Counted from the stretch's first letter, positions 33,827 to 45,897 are shown. The stretch: DNA of 64,000 bases from Stereocaulon alpinum (GCA_018257865.1 JAEUBA010000027.1:186001-250000), one strand, 5' to 3'. Numbers and translations: made by a program. Notes: a model not told the origin generated them from the letters alone.

Positions 33827-34911
33827 ATGTCTAATGACGGCAATATCCAGCAGTATCTCGAGAATGACTATGCTCTCGGACGCGGGTACTCCTCGTCGTT
33901 ACGACTGAACTTCCAGCACCATCTGTTGCACAACTTGCTAGGCTACAGCATCCATCCTAGCATCCTCACGAAAGCCAATTTGCTGTCGAACCCAAGAATT
34001 CCGGACGTCGGTACAAGCACAGGCCAATGGCTTATCGATGCTAGTAAGGAGATCCCTTCGGCTCAACTTAATGGTTTCGACATCTCTAGAGACCAGTACC
34101 CAAACAAAGCATGGTTACCGTCTCGGATCTCACTGCACAAGCTGGATATAAGGGAGCCGATTCCATCGTCCATGGAGAGAAAGTACGACATGGTCCATGT
34201 GCAAATATTCGTCTGTGTGGTACAGAACGATGGGCCAATGACCATCTTGAAAGAGCTATACAAAATGCCAAGTGTGCCTTAACCGAGAATGCCATGGAAA
34301 TCTCTTGAGTGAATCATTTAATATTACTGCAATATTGGATTTCTTTTGAGATATGCTGGTGGTAGATCTATCGACTAACTTCGATATGACTGTAAAGCCC
34401 GGAGACTTTCTCCAATGGGTCGAGTATGAGCCAGCTTCATTCAAGATAGTATCACCAGAGCCGTCGCTCAAGCGCAGCGCAACCGAACAGCTTATTCAGA
34501 TGCTTCGCGGACCCGAAGGGTTTATCATCACGTAAGCTTGCGTCTCCAAGTTTAGAAATGAGGACTAGGTTGTTAGTCTTAGCTGGTTGCTCTTACAAAG
34601 AACCCAGATGGCCCTCTAATCTACCATCGCACTTCGAAAATGCTGGTTTCGAACAAGTCACCTCCGACGCCTATCCGCTTCCACCCGAACTCTACGCTCC
34701 CTTTATGCAGATCATTCTATATGGTGCCGAGGAGATGAGCTTCACAGCGATGAAAAATGACCATCCGGGCGCGCAAGGCCCAAAATTGAGGAAGCTGATG
34801 GCGGAGGTATACAAAGAGTGCCAAACCGGAGTGACTCAGACCGCAAGCCCAGTCGTGGTAGTCGGAAGGAAACCGTTTCCTAAACGGACAACGTGGAGCA
34901 TTTGGGAGTAG
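33827..34911 (+). CDS. LaeA-like SAM-dependent methyltransferase
   Basis: Three exons (33827-34273, 34398-34531, 34569-34911) read in phase to 307 aa. The N-terminus has ENDYALGRGYSSSLRLNFQH. Motif I is degenerate (IPDVGTSTGQWLIDASKE, one Gly short of ExGxGxG), followed by NGFDISRDQ, YDMVHVQIFVCVVQNDGP, PGDFLQWVEYEPA and the tail GRKPFPKRTTWSIWE. This is the family of LaeA/UMTA-type methyltransferases found around secondary-metabolite genes and regulators; the substrate is unknown. Odd points are a weak GTGCCT donor for intron 1 and an intron 2 of only 37 nt (34532-34568) with no clear branch point, so partial decay is possible. The last 88 bp and the stop codon are duplicated in tandem immediately downstream. 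Confidence 0.7.
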
Positions 34912-35012
34912 GGAGAACCGGAGTGACTCAGACCGCAAGCCCAGTCGTGGTAGTCGGAAGGAAACCGTTTCCTAAACGGACAACGTGGAGCATTTGGGAG
35001 TAGGGAGAACCG
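34824..35012. repeat. Perfect 92-bp tandem duplication over a gene's 3' end
   Basis: The unit starting AACCGGAGTGACTCAGACCG (34824-34915) is repeated without a mismatch at 34916-35007, followed by the first five bases of a third copy. The unit carries the last 29 codons and the TAG of the methyltransferase gene. Confidence 0.95.
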
Positions 35013-35225
35013 CCGCTTCACAAGTCCACCAGACTAATCAAACCTGCGAAACAGCTTTCCAAGCCGTATAGGCAGATATTTTCAAGTCGCACAGTAGCCG
35101 GTTCCAGGCTCTAGGGGATAGCATTTAACTATGTACAAATGAATATGCTAGTCGTAAGCTAAAGCTTCATCATACATGATGCTCATAAACCATCATCCAA
35201 GGCGCAGCTGCCTTTTCAAGGCTAT

Positions 35226-36157
35226 CTAAGTACTAATGGGTGCCGTCTGAGCTTCTGGTGCAGCCATACCACCCTTTCCCTTAGGTGCAGCCTGGTACTC
35301 CGAGAAGAACTCTGGGTCGGTTTCTAGTTCCTCTTTCACAATATCAAGACCACCGACGAATTCGCCCTTGAGATAGAGTTGTGGGAAGGTAGGCCATTCG
35401 GACTAGGTGATGGTTAGCTCTCGTGCTCGACATACATGTATAGACGACGTACCCATTCTTTCAAACCCTGCCTAACCTCCTCATCAGCAAGGATGTTGAA
35501 GAATCCATACCGTACACCCTTCTCCCTCAGTAACCCCACCAATTGCCGACTAAACCCACACTGCGGCGAACTAGGCGTCCCCTTCATAAACAGCATAACA
35601 GGCGCCGCCTTAACCAGCTCACCCAACCTCTTATCCAGCTCCTCCTTCTGCCCCTCCGTAGAACTCATCTCCGGCGCCGTCTTCGGATCCCCACTCCCAG
35701 GCGCATACCCACTCAAATCCTTCGACTTCTCCCCCTGCCCCCGATCATCTCCATTCTCCCTAGGCGTAGCCTCCAGTGCTGGCGGGAGTCCAAGTTTGCC
35801 TGTGTTTCCTCTCTTCCCCGCATGTCGCTCTACCGCATCTCGAACCTTCGATGCTTCGGAGCCTGAAACGGTCTCGAGTACTTTACCGTCGCGTTGGAGA
35901 ACGAGGAAGGGCACGGCTGTTACGTCGTAGGATTCTGAAATGTCGGGGAGATCTTCGGCGTCGAGGGCGAGGAAGGAGATGGTGGGGGGTGTTTCGGGTG
36001 GGTAGGAGGAGGCGAGGGTTTCGAGAATTAGGCGCATTTGTTTGCAGGGGGCTGCCCACGGGGTGTGGAAGGATATTACTGCGAGGGCTGTGGGGGGGAG
36101 GGAGGAGATGCGGGTGTGGAAGGTGGTGTCGTCGGGGATTTCGGTTATGGTTGACAT
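35226..36157 (-). CDS. Monothiol glutaredoxin, thioredoxin-Grx fusion (Grx3/4 type)
   Basis: Two exons (35453-36157 and 35226-35402; intron GTACGT..CTAG) give 293 aa. Residues 1-115 are a thioredoxin-like domain with the monothiol-type WAAPC (34-38). After a polar linker, the glutaredoxin domain has PVMLFMKGTPSSPQC followed by the CGFS motif (200-203), and exon 2 supplies WPTFPQLYLKGEFVGGLDIV with the GG glutathione-binding element. Grx3/4 proteins bind a bridging 2Fe-2S cluster with glutathione, deliver iron in the cytosol and control iron-responsive regulators. The C-terminal tail after EFFSEYQ is longer than in yeast (APKGKGGMAAPEAQTAPIST). MMS19, also in the cytosolic Fe-S pathway, lies about 5 kb downstream. 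Confidence 0.92.
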
Positions 36158-36784
36158 TGTGGCGGATTTTGTTGTTTGGGAGGGAGGTTGGAGTACGAGG
36201 AGGACAGGTGGAAGTCAAGAGGCGGAAGTTGCGAGATTTATGTGAGGCAAATTATGCCGATTGCTCAGGCAAACGCTGACTGGTACCGGTGATCCGGGTA
36301 TGTGCTATTGCGTGTAGGGAATTATAGTATTCTCCAAAGCTTTGTGGTTTTCGCGAAGGGATTATCTGTTCGTGAGAAGTATATATGCAGGTACGACTGG
36401 AAAAAGAAATATCAACATTTCGAGCACCCATGATGCAAGGGTCTAGATCGCCGAAAATCGGTCTCAATATTACACAGCGCTAATAGTGTCTTTACGGTAG
36501 CGGTATTTAACCTGTCAAATCATCGAACATTTACGTCCGCCACAAATCTTAGCTGTCACTTCAGCGTCGCAGCTACGACGTTATGTAACAGAAGTACCCC
36601 TCTGCTACTTTGGCAGTGGAGGTAAGTAGATGTAAACGCCATGTTAATCTGTCAATGCCCGATTCTTTGCTCTTTGATCATTACACATCCGCCTTGATTA
36701 TCAACACAGACTCCATTCATCAACGTTGTCCAATTGTCATAGTCACATAGTTCGTTGGTCTTCTCAACAGTCGTAGAAGGAACG
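36158..36784. other. Divergent intergenic region
   Basis: Between glutaredoxin and the broken hydrolase. No gene; no strong motif seen. Confidence 0.6.
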
Positions 36785-37816
36785 ATGCCCTCTCTCTTCT
36801 CTTTACACCGGAGGCAAGGCTCCCAACCGCCAGCTCATCCACTCCCTCCAGGAATCGAAAGAAGCTATGTCGACACTTCTTCCGGCAAGCTCGAGCTCTT
36901 GGCCGCAGCTTCAACATACGAAAATACCAAATGACCCAGCCAACAGCTCTTCTTCTTGCACGGCTGGTTTGGCTGCGCTACCGTCTGGCTTCCCTGGATG
37001 TCTTACTTCCAGGAACGCGGCTTTACATGCTACGCTGTGAGCTTAAGAGGCCACGGACAAAGCTGGCAACCTGGCTATTGGCGAATGACCTGGGGTACTA
37101 GTATTGATGAATTAGCCGATGACGTCCGATGCGCTTGGGACGAGGTCATCAGATTATATGGAATGAGATGGGAGACAGAGCGGACGATCCCGGTACTTAT
37201 AAGCCACAGCTCAGGCGGAGGATTGGCACAGTATATGCTGGACAAAGGCCTGACTCGTACCAGCGCTCTTGTCCTCTGTGCTTCAATTCCGGGGTATGGC
37301 TCTATGGGTGTCCACTGGAACTGGTTCAAGAACGATCCATGGTTCCTGCTGCGCAGCTACGCTCATCTTATGCATCCAAGGTCTCCGCTTTCATCTACCC
37401 CATTGGTCCACCGTGCTTTCTTTTCCCCGGCGTATCCGGAAAAGGACGTGCGGGAATTTGAACGCTGGATGCCGCCATGGGAGTCAATGTGGTGGCCCTT
37501 ATACATGATGCGATCCTTTGTATCATTTCCTCGAATCGTCCAAAACATCAGGGGCTGGAATCGAGGCTGCCGCATTTGTGTGGTAGCAGGCACCCAAGCC
37601 AAGCTCATGGGCGTGGTGCTAATGGAAAAGCTTGCCGGTTGTTTTAGAACCGCGGTAAAGAAGAATGTTGCTAACAAGAAAATCGAAAGCCCAGAGGATG
37701 TCGAAGAAGGAGTGAAATTTGTGATTGTCAAAGGCGCAGGCCATCATCTGCAGAATGACTTGGTCTGGGAGGATGGTGCCAGACAGTTGTTGGAATTTCT
37801 TGAAGCGCTCTGTTGA
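36785..37816 (+). pseudogene. Alpha/beta hydrolase interrupted by an in-frame TGA
   Basis: From an ATG at 36785, 49 codons read MPSLFSLHRRQGSQPP..SYVDTSSGKLELLAAASTYENTK, then TGA (36932-36934). The same frame continues at once with PSQQLFFLHGWFGCATVWLP for another 293 codons. Both halves are needed for the fold: strand/oxyanion HGWFG, nucleophile elbow ISHSSGGGL, and catalytic His in GAGHHLQND. No GT donor lies where an intron could remove the stop, and no ATG gives a useful downstream start. The usual acid position near VVAGTQAKLM has Ala where relatives have Asp. The elbow also has Ser in place of the first Gly. Together these point to a relict, although a sequencing error or readthrough (the context TGA-CCC is not the known CTA type) cannot be excluded. 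Confidence 0.7.
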
Positions 37817-38597
37817 GTGGACGCTGGTCGTATAATTCAATTCCCACCATCTGCGACTCCTGCATGTCCATTTTCATTGAGGGCGTCCATTCCCCTTTGT
37901 GTCAGTCATAATATTTTGCACTACACTTGATTGAGGCTTTCTTACGCTTTGATCGTTGAATATCGGACTTCACATTCTGCTCCGTATCTGCAAGACCTAG
38001 AAAAATATTCTGTCCATAAGAGCGAGAAAATTAGCATCCAGTACCCCAGCGAAGTAGGAAGTCAAGCAATATCCGCCGAGTGCCAGCCGCTGATGGCCAA
38101 GAATCCGTTCCCACATCGCCAATGGAGCACTACATGAATGGACTATAGAGTTGCTCGAAGGTTCGGCTCTTCCTATCGCTCTTCAGCGCTCTCCATGCCA
38201 GAGCTACCGGATGCCTATCAGGATGGAGCAAAATGTGGCCCGCGTAATATCAGGGCTTGACATGGCGTTTCGTGTGCTTGTACGACTTATGGGAGAAAGC
38301 GAAAGCATTACGGACAAGGAATTTGATTGTGGATACTTGGATGTGTTTGAATACGCACGGAAGGTCGGATTTGGCTAAGAATTGCCCAACTTCGCCCATG
38401 CAGCGCAACGACATCGACATACAATCTCCCATGCACCTCGGCCCTGCCATTAACAACATGACCTGATAATTTCACCGGCAGCGTGTCTATCTTGCTACCC
38501 TAGCGCTCTAAGGAACACCAGATGAAATCTCTTCATGATATCTCTTCCCCCCAACGCCAGCCCCCACAATTGCACCAAGACAATCCCAGATACCTGT
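37817..38597. other. Convergent intergenic region
   Basis: 3' sides of the hydrolase relict and the MFS gene. Nothing recognised. Confidence 0.6.
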
Positions 38598-40361
38598 TCA
38601 ATAACTCATCCCCCCCACCCTCCCCCTCTCCCTCCCCCTCATTCCCTCCCCACACCCCATCAACAAAATCGGACCCAGCACCCCCACCCCCGCCACCCCC
38701 CCCAGCACACACCCCCCCCACCCCAACCCCACCCGTCCAAAAAGCGGCGGCCCAACCAACGGCATCACACACGCCAACAAATTCCTACAAACCGTCAGCG
38801 CCGCCATCGCCGACGCTGAGTAAACCCCATACGCATCGACCAGGTAGCTGTTTGTGGACAGTTCGACGGCTACGTAGGCGAAGCCGATTAGCGAGGTGCA
38901 GAGGATGGGGAGGAGGGGGGGAAGGTGCAGGGTGGATGTCCAGCCGAAGGTTGTTATGCCGAGGGGGATTAGGAGGGTGCCGAGGAGCATGGGGGGGAGG
39001 CGGAGTTCGGGTTTTGGAGAGCCTTCGGTGGAGGTGGATTTGAGTTTTAGGTACCAGTCCAAAAAGGCGCCGCAAGCTACCACACTCAATATCATGCCGA
39101 TTCCTGTCGCCTTGTCAGCATATATCGTTGATTTCTCGAACTGTGCGTGCTTCCAGGCGAACGATGGGACTGTATGCATGCGCGAGGAAGGACGTACCCA
39201 GACCCAAATACGACAACCCGACCCCTTCTTCCGAGAAATGATATCCGTCCTGAAAAACACTCGGCAGCGTCGTGATGATGACATACGTATACCCCAACTG
39301 GAACGCACCAACAAGGACACAGAGACCAATAACGGGACTCACAAAGAGTAACTTCGCAGGTCGAAGCATAGCTTCACCCAGAACTCTCTTCGCGGAGATA
39401 TCCCTATGATATCTCGAGCGCAACATCTCGGTTCCCGTTTCTTTGCGTAAGCGTCTCGCTTTGCGTTCAAGGATGGTGATTTTGTAACTCTCGCGGTAAA
39501 GAAGGAGGAAAGCTATCTCGAAGGCCCCGCAGATAATACTAACAAGCCAAAAAGTCCACCTCCACCCCCTAGCCTGACTAACAACCCCCCCAACAACCGG
39601 CCCAAGAATCGGCGCAATAAAAGGTGTCATACCCATAACAGCCAACGCACCCCCCCTCTCCTCCTGCCTGAACATATCCCCCACAATACACGGATTGAGC
39701 GTCGTGCTCGCTACGCTAGCGCCCAGGAAGAAGCGCATGGCGATAAGCATAGGCATGTTGGTGGATTTGGCTGCGATGGCGGAGAAGAGGATGAAGGCGA
39801 TGTTGGCGGCGTTGTAGATGGGGAGGCGGCCGTAGATTTCGGAGAGGGGGCCGACGAGGAGGGGGCCGATTGTTTCGCCGGCTTCCCAGATTGAGAGGAG
39901 GATTGTGGAGGAGAGGTGGTTTGGGGAGTGGAATTCGAGGAGGATGGAGGGGGTGGTGGGGGCGCACATTAGGATTGCGAGGTTGCTGGGTTAAGGTGTT
40001 AGAGGGGATAGGACGGGAAGAGCGAGGGGAAGCAGGGTGCAATGACAGACACGACACAGCTCATGAATGAGATTAAGACTACCAGACTCCATTTGTATGC
40101 TGGGGACCAATTGATGGGGTTCTCGGGATCGTTTGGGCCGTCGAAGTCGACGATGTTGTTGCTGCTGTTGACAGAGTCATCTTCACCAACTGCCGTGATT
40201 TCCGCATTTGGTATCTTATCGACTTCGCTATTAGGCTGCTTCTCCACATCGAATGTAGAAGTAGTCGTCGCAGAAACATGCTCATTATTCGTTAAATTTT
40301 CTTCTGCAAAGGCAGGCCTTGCAAGCGCCGTGGCGCTAGATATTGCGTCTTCATTGCCCAT
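38598..40361 (-). CDS. MFS multidrug-type transporter (DHA1 family)
   Basis: Three exons (40051-40361, 39198-39985, 38598-39103) join in phase to 534 aa. The start is the ATG of MGNEDAISS. A charged cytoplasmic N-terminus leads to DPENPINWSPAYKWSLVVLI, the typical DHA1 entry. It is followed by GPLSEIYGRLPIYNAANI (loop 2-3 signature), MRFFLGASVASTTLNPCIVG, motif C-like APILGPVVGGVVSQARGWRW and FWLVSIICGAFE. About 12 transmembrane helices are expected in the plasma membrane. It would export drugs or metabolites by H+ antiport, from family knowledge. Intron 1 has a non-standard-looking GTCTGT donor; intron 2 is GTACGT..CAG. The last helices are Gly/Val-rich with C-rich DNA. Confidence 0.85.
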
Positions 40362-41166
40362 TGGACAAGGGAACAAAAGACCTATTGATAGCGTGGAAAG
40401 ATCATGAAGTGTTCTGTATTTTCTAGAAGAACAAATTGAAGGTGATCGAGAGAGAATGTTCTCAGTAGAAGCTGCCCTGCACAGCTAAAAGGAACATGCA
40501 GTGATGCCACCGCGTCAACTGACACAGCCTCAAGACGAAAATAACAAGACAAGCGAAGCTTGGTGACAGAAGAACAGAGTGACAACAGATAACCGAAACG
40601 GTCGCAACTTAAGAGAAACGGCGGCGCCATGTAGAGAAGCTCGGCGTGGTGTACCGCGTGGGGTACATGTGCCCTTTGATGCAGAATCACACAATTGGAG
40701 CGCGCTGATCTAGATAAGATCTAGATCAGAATTCGAATGATGCATACAAGATCAAGGAACCTGACACGATAACAGAAGTGTAAAAGCACGTTGCTTCGTC
40801 AGATCAAGGTGTACACGGGCCATAGTACCTAGTAGACTTGAGAGGACCGTCTGAGTGACTTTTCCGTTAGGGGTGTGGTTTGGCCCCTAGCGGCGTGGAA
40901 GGCTGGAAGCAGCTGCCAATTGCGGGCTGAAGCTTACTTTAAGCCAAAAGTTTCCTGTTAGCGGCGCCTGTCCCGCCCGTGGAGACCTTCCCCGTGCGTT
41001 GGATATCGATTGATCTAGATTCTAAACGATGGTGACAGGCGGAAAGTTATCTTCAATGTCAGTCTGCCTTTGCGGCTATTGGTGGATTGCATTGTATACA
41101 ATCTGTCCTTCATCCAATGAACGTCTGATCAAAGCAGACGACAGCTTGGATCTGTTGTCGCATATA
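40362..41166. other. Intergenic, promoter of the MFS gene
   Basis: A doubled GATCTAGAT (40708-40727, separated by two bases) recurs once as TGATCTAGAT near 41012. No gene. It may be a regulatory dyad, but nothing shows that directly. Confidence 0.5.
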
Positions 41167-44100
41167 TCAGTCGCTCTGAGGCTCATCCATATTGAACCAA
41201 GCAGCCCTACACTCCACTGCCTCCTTCCTGACCTGTCTCTTAGGGTCATCCAACACAACCAGCAACCCCCTCGTCACAGCATTTCTGTAAGGCAACAGCG
41301 TACTATCTTTCACTCTTCCAGGGAAGATGCGCAAGCATCTCAGTGCATTATGCCTTACGCTTGCCGTACTGGCCTTGGGATGTGAAGCGGATTTGAGAAG
41401 TCTAGTGATTAGACTGCCCATATGTCCTTCGACTGCTTTTGGGCTCTCTTGACTGATGACTGCGAGGGTCTGAATCGTGGCCGCTTTGACATCGGAGTCT
41501 TCAAGGTCAAGACTTTGCAGGAGGAGTGGAAGAAGGGTGTCTATCTCGGGCATTACTACTTTTGTAGGCATATGCTTGAGGATACCTGACAATGCGATGA
41601 GGTAGTTGGGTTTAATTGAGGTTTCGGCGGTTCGGAACTCTCTGGCAATCGTGGGCACACAAATGTTGAAAACCTTTTGGTTCGCCAGTAATCGGATGCT
41701 AGCTCCATTCTCCTTGCATAAGACCTCGTCTGGGGCAAGGAGCAAACTGAAGCCACGAGCACTGACAAGGCCACACTCGGAACTTGACAGCAGAGACAGG
41801 AGGCGTTCGAGCACTTCATCTGTATGTGCGAGACGGAGGATCAGGCCCTTGGCTTCCCAGAATACGACACGCACCGCATTTTCGGTCATTGTGGCTGTTC
41901 CTAACAATCCGGATACGAGATTCCGCAAGTAATCTGTGACGTCTCTTGTCTCCTGAGAGGGCAGGAACTTATTGGTCAATATCCCGATCTGCCGCAGAAT
42001 GGCCTGCCGGATTGCTGGCACATCTTCAGTTAGAGCTAGTCTGACCAATTCTGCAAGAAGTCGTTGTATCGAAGCATTTTCATTATCAGTGTACTGCAGG
42101 GCAACCTACTCCCTATTAGCATATCGGTTTTTCTACGCAATAGGCCAATCTTACCGATCGCCCAACACCAGCCATCAAAGCGGTAGACAAGATCATAGTC
42201 GATCTTTGCGACTTTGGCGTATCTTTCCTAAACGGCACAGGAGTGAAAGTGCCTTCCTCCACAAAAAGAGAATAAACTTGAATGGCCACAGACTTCTGCT
42301 TGTGATCTTCAAGTGCACGAACGATCATGGTTGCTAGTCGTCCCAGCATCTCCAGTGTTGCCTCTTCATTTAATGCCGTGGTGGGGGCCTGACCTGTGGA
42401 GGCCAGCACCACACGGCTTATTAAGCCTGCCACTATCTTTTCATGGTAACTTCCGAGGTTGGAGTCATGAGGTAGGTCTCGCTGGCTGAGGACATAATGC
42501 AATGTAGAAAGAATCGCCCTTGGATATGCTGAAGATCCGTCATTCTGCAAGACCACGTCCAGTCTATGCAGTAACCGACGAATCAGTGTATCTGAGACGA
42601 ATTTCTCCACGCTCAGCTGTGCCAGACCCTCCAAGGTGATCAGGTAATCTTGGTTCTCGGCGAGACTGAAGTCAGGCAACTTAGACATGAACGCCGGAAA
42701 GGTGATATCCATGATCAGATTAGGCTTAATTCTAGATAATTCAACCAGAGCCCGAATTGCTTCCTTCCTCAAATCGTCTTTCCCACTTGGATCTTCGACA
42801 AGGACAATTTCGTCGAAGTATTGGACGGCCATGCCAATCTCGTTGTCCTGGAGATACTTTCGTAGTAAGCACAATCGGAGCAGAGCCTTAAGTGCCACTA
42901 CGCGGAAGGACACTTCATCTGCTGCAGTACTCATCAAAGCTTGGCTGCTCAACTCAAACAATCGGTCTTTGAAGGGCTCCAAAGGGTTCTCGGTAGTGGT
43001 TGATGGTGCTGGTATGCTAGGCGTGCCATATACAGCAATAGCAGAGTCCAGTAATTGTACCAAGACTTCCAACAAAGCCCTCTGCTTGCCAATACTGTCG
43101 GCATCTTGGTACAGTGTATTCAAAGGAGGCACGACAGTCTTCACGATTAGGTAGAACGCTACCGGAGAGGCTATCCCGAGTGCACTAAGAATCTGGCCTG
43201 CGGGCTTTGCTTGCTTCTGTTGGGGCTCATGCAGTTGCTCATTGCATTCTTTCGTTATCGGTCGTAGGTACCTGGCAAGCGGAGTTTTTGGATCGGTGGA
43301 GTCTAGGCCTCGGCTCAGCTGTATTGCAATAGCTTGCAGTGATGTCAGTGCTTCTTCTGCTAGATCTTCTTCCTGAACATTAAGAATTTCGAATTTTAGA
43401 GAGTCCCAAAGAGTGACAGAGTAATTCGAGACTGTTGTGAGACTATATGCTGATGCGCAAGCGGTGATGGTCTGCAATACGTCTTTCTACATCACGTTAG
43501 ATGGAGCTTATATGAAGTGCCTGGACGGTCTCACCTTGACATTTGGCGACGTAGAATCAAGCTTGTCTATTAATTGAGGGAACGCATAAGGTGCAAAATA
43601 AGATGATGCAGCAATACAATCTCTGAGTCTGCTCTTTAGATCTTGCGCAGTAATTCCGTATGGGTCATCAGGAGGCGGTCGAAAGGTGATGGGAAAATAA
43701 CAAAAGACAGAGTCGAACAGGGTCTGTATGTCGTGAGCAGACTCCTGGGATCGGAATGGCGTTCAAACCTCAGCGTGGCCAGAGATGTCCCACTCTACCA
43801 TAACCACCTTTAGGATCGAAAAGATCACCATCAGGTTCCGTGGGTCCTTCTCCCCGCTGACGAGGTCTGTAATGCCGACAACGGACTCATCTCCCAGCTC
43901 TTTGAGAGCATTACGGTGTCTTGACATCAAGTCATTCAGCAACTCAAGTATCTGAAGCCTTTGTGATTGGGGGCGTATTTGTAGGTCCTGGAAATGTTCG
44001 AGCATTCTGGCTACTGGTCAGCCATATGACTCAAGTCAATTAGAAACCTGACGCAAGCTACTGTAGGAAGATGAACGCTCTGGCTCGCGTTCAAGGTGTG

Positions 44101-44574
44101 CTCAGCTCTGCCAGCGTAGCTCTGTGCATAGGTCCCCTGAAAACGTACTGATACACTTACTCACGCTCTAAACGTCGTTACTGCCATCTCCGTATTGAAT
44201 CTCCCCAATCCTTGTAACTTCCTGAGACCACCCACTGCGCCTCCATCTTCGATCCGGGCACAGAGAAACTGGCAGAGTATTTGTATCTGCTGTCGGGATA
44301 GGAAGGTGGGTGACAACTGGCCGATGATTTCAGAGAGGTAGGCGATCGTTCTTGCACGGATCGTGGCATCTTCGTCATTGATGTACTCGCCCAAAGATTG
44401 CACGACTTCGATTAAGGTTGTCTTCTTGGACTCGAGCTCTACAAGCTGGTTAGCCTTCCATTCTGGATGGACGTGCGATATGTATTCCATACTCTCTGCT
44501 GTCTCATTTGCAATGATTGACGCTTTAGTCTTATCAGGGCCCACTGCGAGCAAGTATTGCTGAACATCTGACAT
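41167..44574 (-). CDS. MMS19: MMS19 homologue, cytosolic Fe-S targeting/DNA repair HEAT-repeat protein
   Basis: Five exons: exon 1 to 44165, then 43769-44006, 43535-43723, 42155-43486 and 41167-42105, all in phase with standard introns. I prefer the start MSDVQQYLLAVG at 44574 (1035 aa), which matches family N-termini; an in-frame ATG at 44676 would add 34 residues. Signatures include LIEVVQSLGEYINDEDATIR with YLSEIIGQL, FLCARIEDGG, HFQDLQIRPQSQRLQILELL, YFPITFRPPPDDPYGITAQD, LKSRLRDCI and C-terminal HEAT repeats (VMPEIDTLLPLLLQSLDLED, ALRCLRIFPGRVKDSTLLPY). MMS19 is the adaptor of the CIA targeting complex, loading Fe-S clusters into XPD, polymerases and other DNA enzymes. Head to head with the folate gene. 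Confidence 0.93.
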
Positions 44575-44757
44575 GATCGATCCTTGTGGGCCTGTCGCAG
44601 GCTGAGTTCTAGGGAAGGACTCAAAGAGTTTCTCCGTTTCAAACGTCATTTGTGTATGATCGACAACTAGCGGCATCTAATCGGCTCTCCCGCATCTGGT
44701 CGCTTCAACTTTCCTATCTTGACCAAATGTCACAATCTCTAAGTGATAATAGTTATT
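44575..44757. promoter_or_regulatory. Very short bidirectional promoter, MMS19 / MTD1
   Basis: Only 183 bp (81 bp if the upstream MMS19 ATG is used) separate the two divergent starts, so both promoters must overlap. The stretch includes CT-rich sequence; no TATA box is obvious. Confidence 0.6.
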
Positions 44758-45897
44758 ATGGATGGGCATACGAATGGTGCAGGCTCTTGCAAAGTGGTCT
44801 TGGCCAACATTGTGGCCAAGGACCTCCTCGCCGAGATATTACAGGGCCTTTCGAAGGTTGGAAAAGCTCCGTTGCTTGTTGGCTTCCTTGCAAACAAAGA
44901 TCCAGCTGCTCGCAAATACGCCGAATGGACTGACCGTACCTGCCATGAAAAGTGAGACTGCTCGTTCACTTCCGCGTCTTACTTGCTATTCTAGTAATAT
45001 TCTGACGTCTGCTGGTCAGCGGTTTCAAGTTTGAATTACGAGAAGTAGACCGTGAGGAACTAGAGTCTAGCATTCTTGCTGCGAACGTGGATCCTGCGGT
45101 GGACGGCATCATTGTGTATTATCCGATATTTGGCAATCGTCAAGACCAATATCTGCAGCAGTGTACAGATGTCAGCAAAGATGTAGAGGGTCTAAGTCAT
45201 CGCTATATTTTCAAGCTGTACCACAATGAGCGTTTCCTTGACGAACAAATGACTCAGAAGAGCCTACTACCATGTACTCCACTTGCTGTCCTGAAAATCT
45301 TGGACTATCTGAGGGTGTACAACAGCATTCTGCCCTATGGAAACAGACTTTTCGGAAGGTCAATCACCGTCATCAACAGATCTGAGACGGTTGGGCGGCC
45401 ATTAGCTGCACTACTCGCCAACGACGGAGCCTGCGTATATAGTGTGGATGTCACAGGAGTGCAACAATTCACTAGAGGCGCAGGCATCAAGAAGAACAGG
45501 CATGAAGTTGTTGAGAAGGAGGGTTGGGGAATGCGGGATTGCGTGCCGCTCAGCGATGTGGTCGTTGGAGGCGTCCCAGGAGAATCCTTCAAGATACCAA
45601 CGGAGTTGTTACGAGACGGAGCTGTGTGCATCAACTTCTCGACTGAAAAGGTCAGAGGACTTTGAATAGTGGCGTTGCTGAAGTTTAGTTGCTGACCTTT
45701 AATTTGCATTGCAGAACTTCGAAACCGATGTCAAGGACAAAGCTTCAATCTACGTCCCTGCTATTGGGAAGGTGACAATCGTAGTATTGCTTCGAAATCT
45801 TCTCGTATGCAGCCAGCATGCCCTTGGTCAAACATTCACTGATTTCGCACAGGGACTTGTTCAGAATAAGCAGGCTAGAATGCAGGAGAACGCCTAA
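44758..45897 (+). CDS. MTD1: NAD-dependent methylenetetrahydrofolate dehydrogenase (MTD1 type)
   Basis: Oxidises 5,10-methylene-THF to methenyl-THF in cytosolic one-carbon metabolism. Three exons (44758-44951, 45020-45650, 45715-45897) give 335 aa. Motifs are CKVVLANIVAKDLLAEILQG, PLLVGFLANKDPAARKYAEW, DGIIVYYPIFGNRQDQYLQQ, LPCTPLAVLKILDYLRVYN, VINRSETVGRPLAALLANDG and SIYVPAIGKVTIVVLLRNLL. The start at 44758 (MDGHTNGAGSC) is the ATG nearest the conserved block. The C-terminus runs about 26 residues past the usual end at LLRNLL.., so a further small intron there is possible. Introns are GTGAGA..CAG and GTCAGA..CAG. Confidence 0.92.

Noticed and set aside
38522..39043. Proline-rich 173-codon frame
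   Set aside because: Antisense of the Gly/Val-rich end of the MFS transporter.
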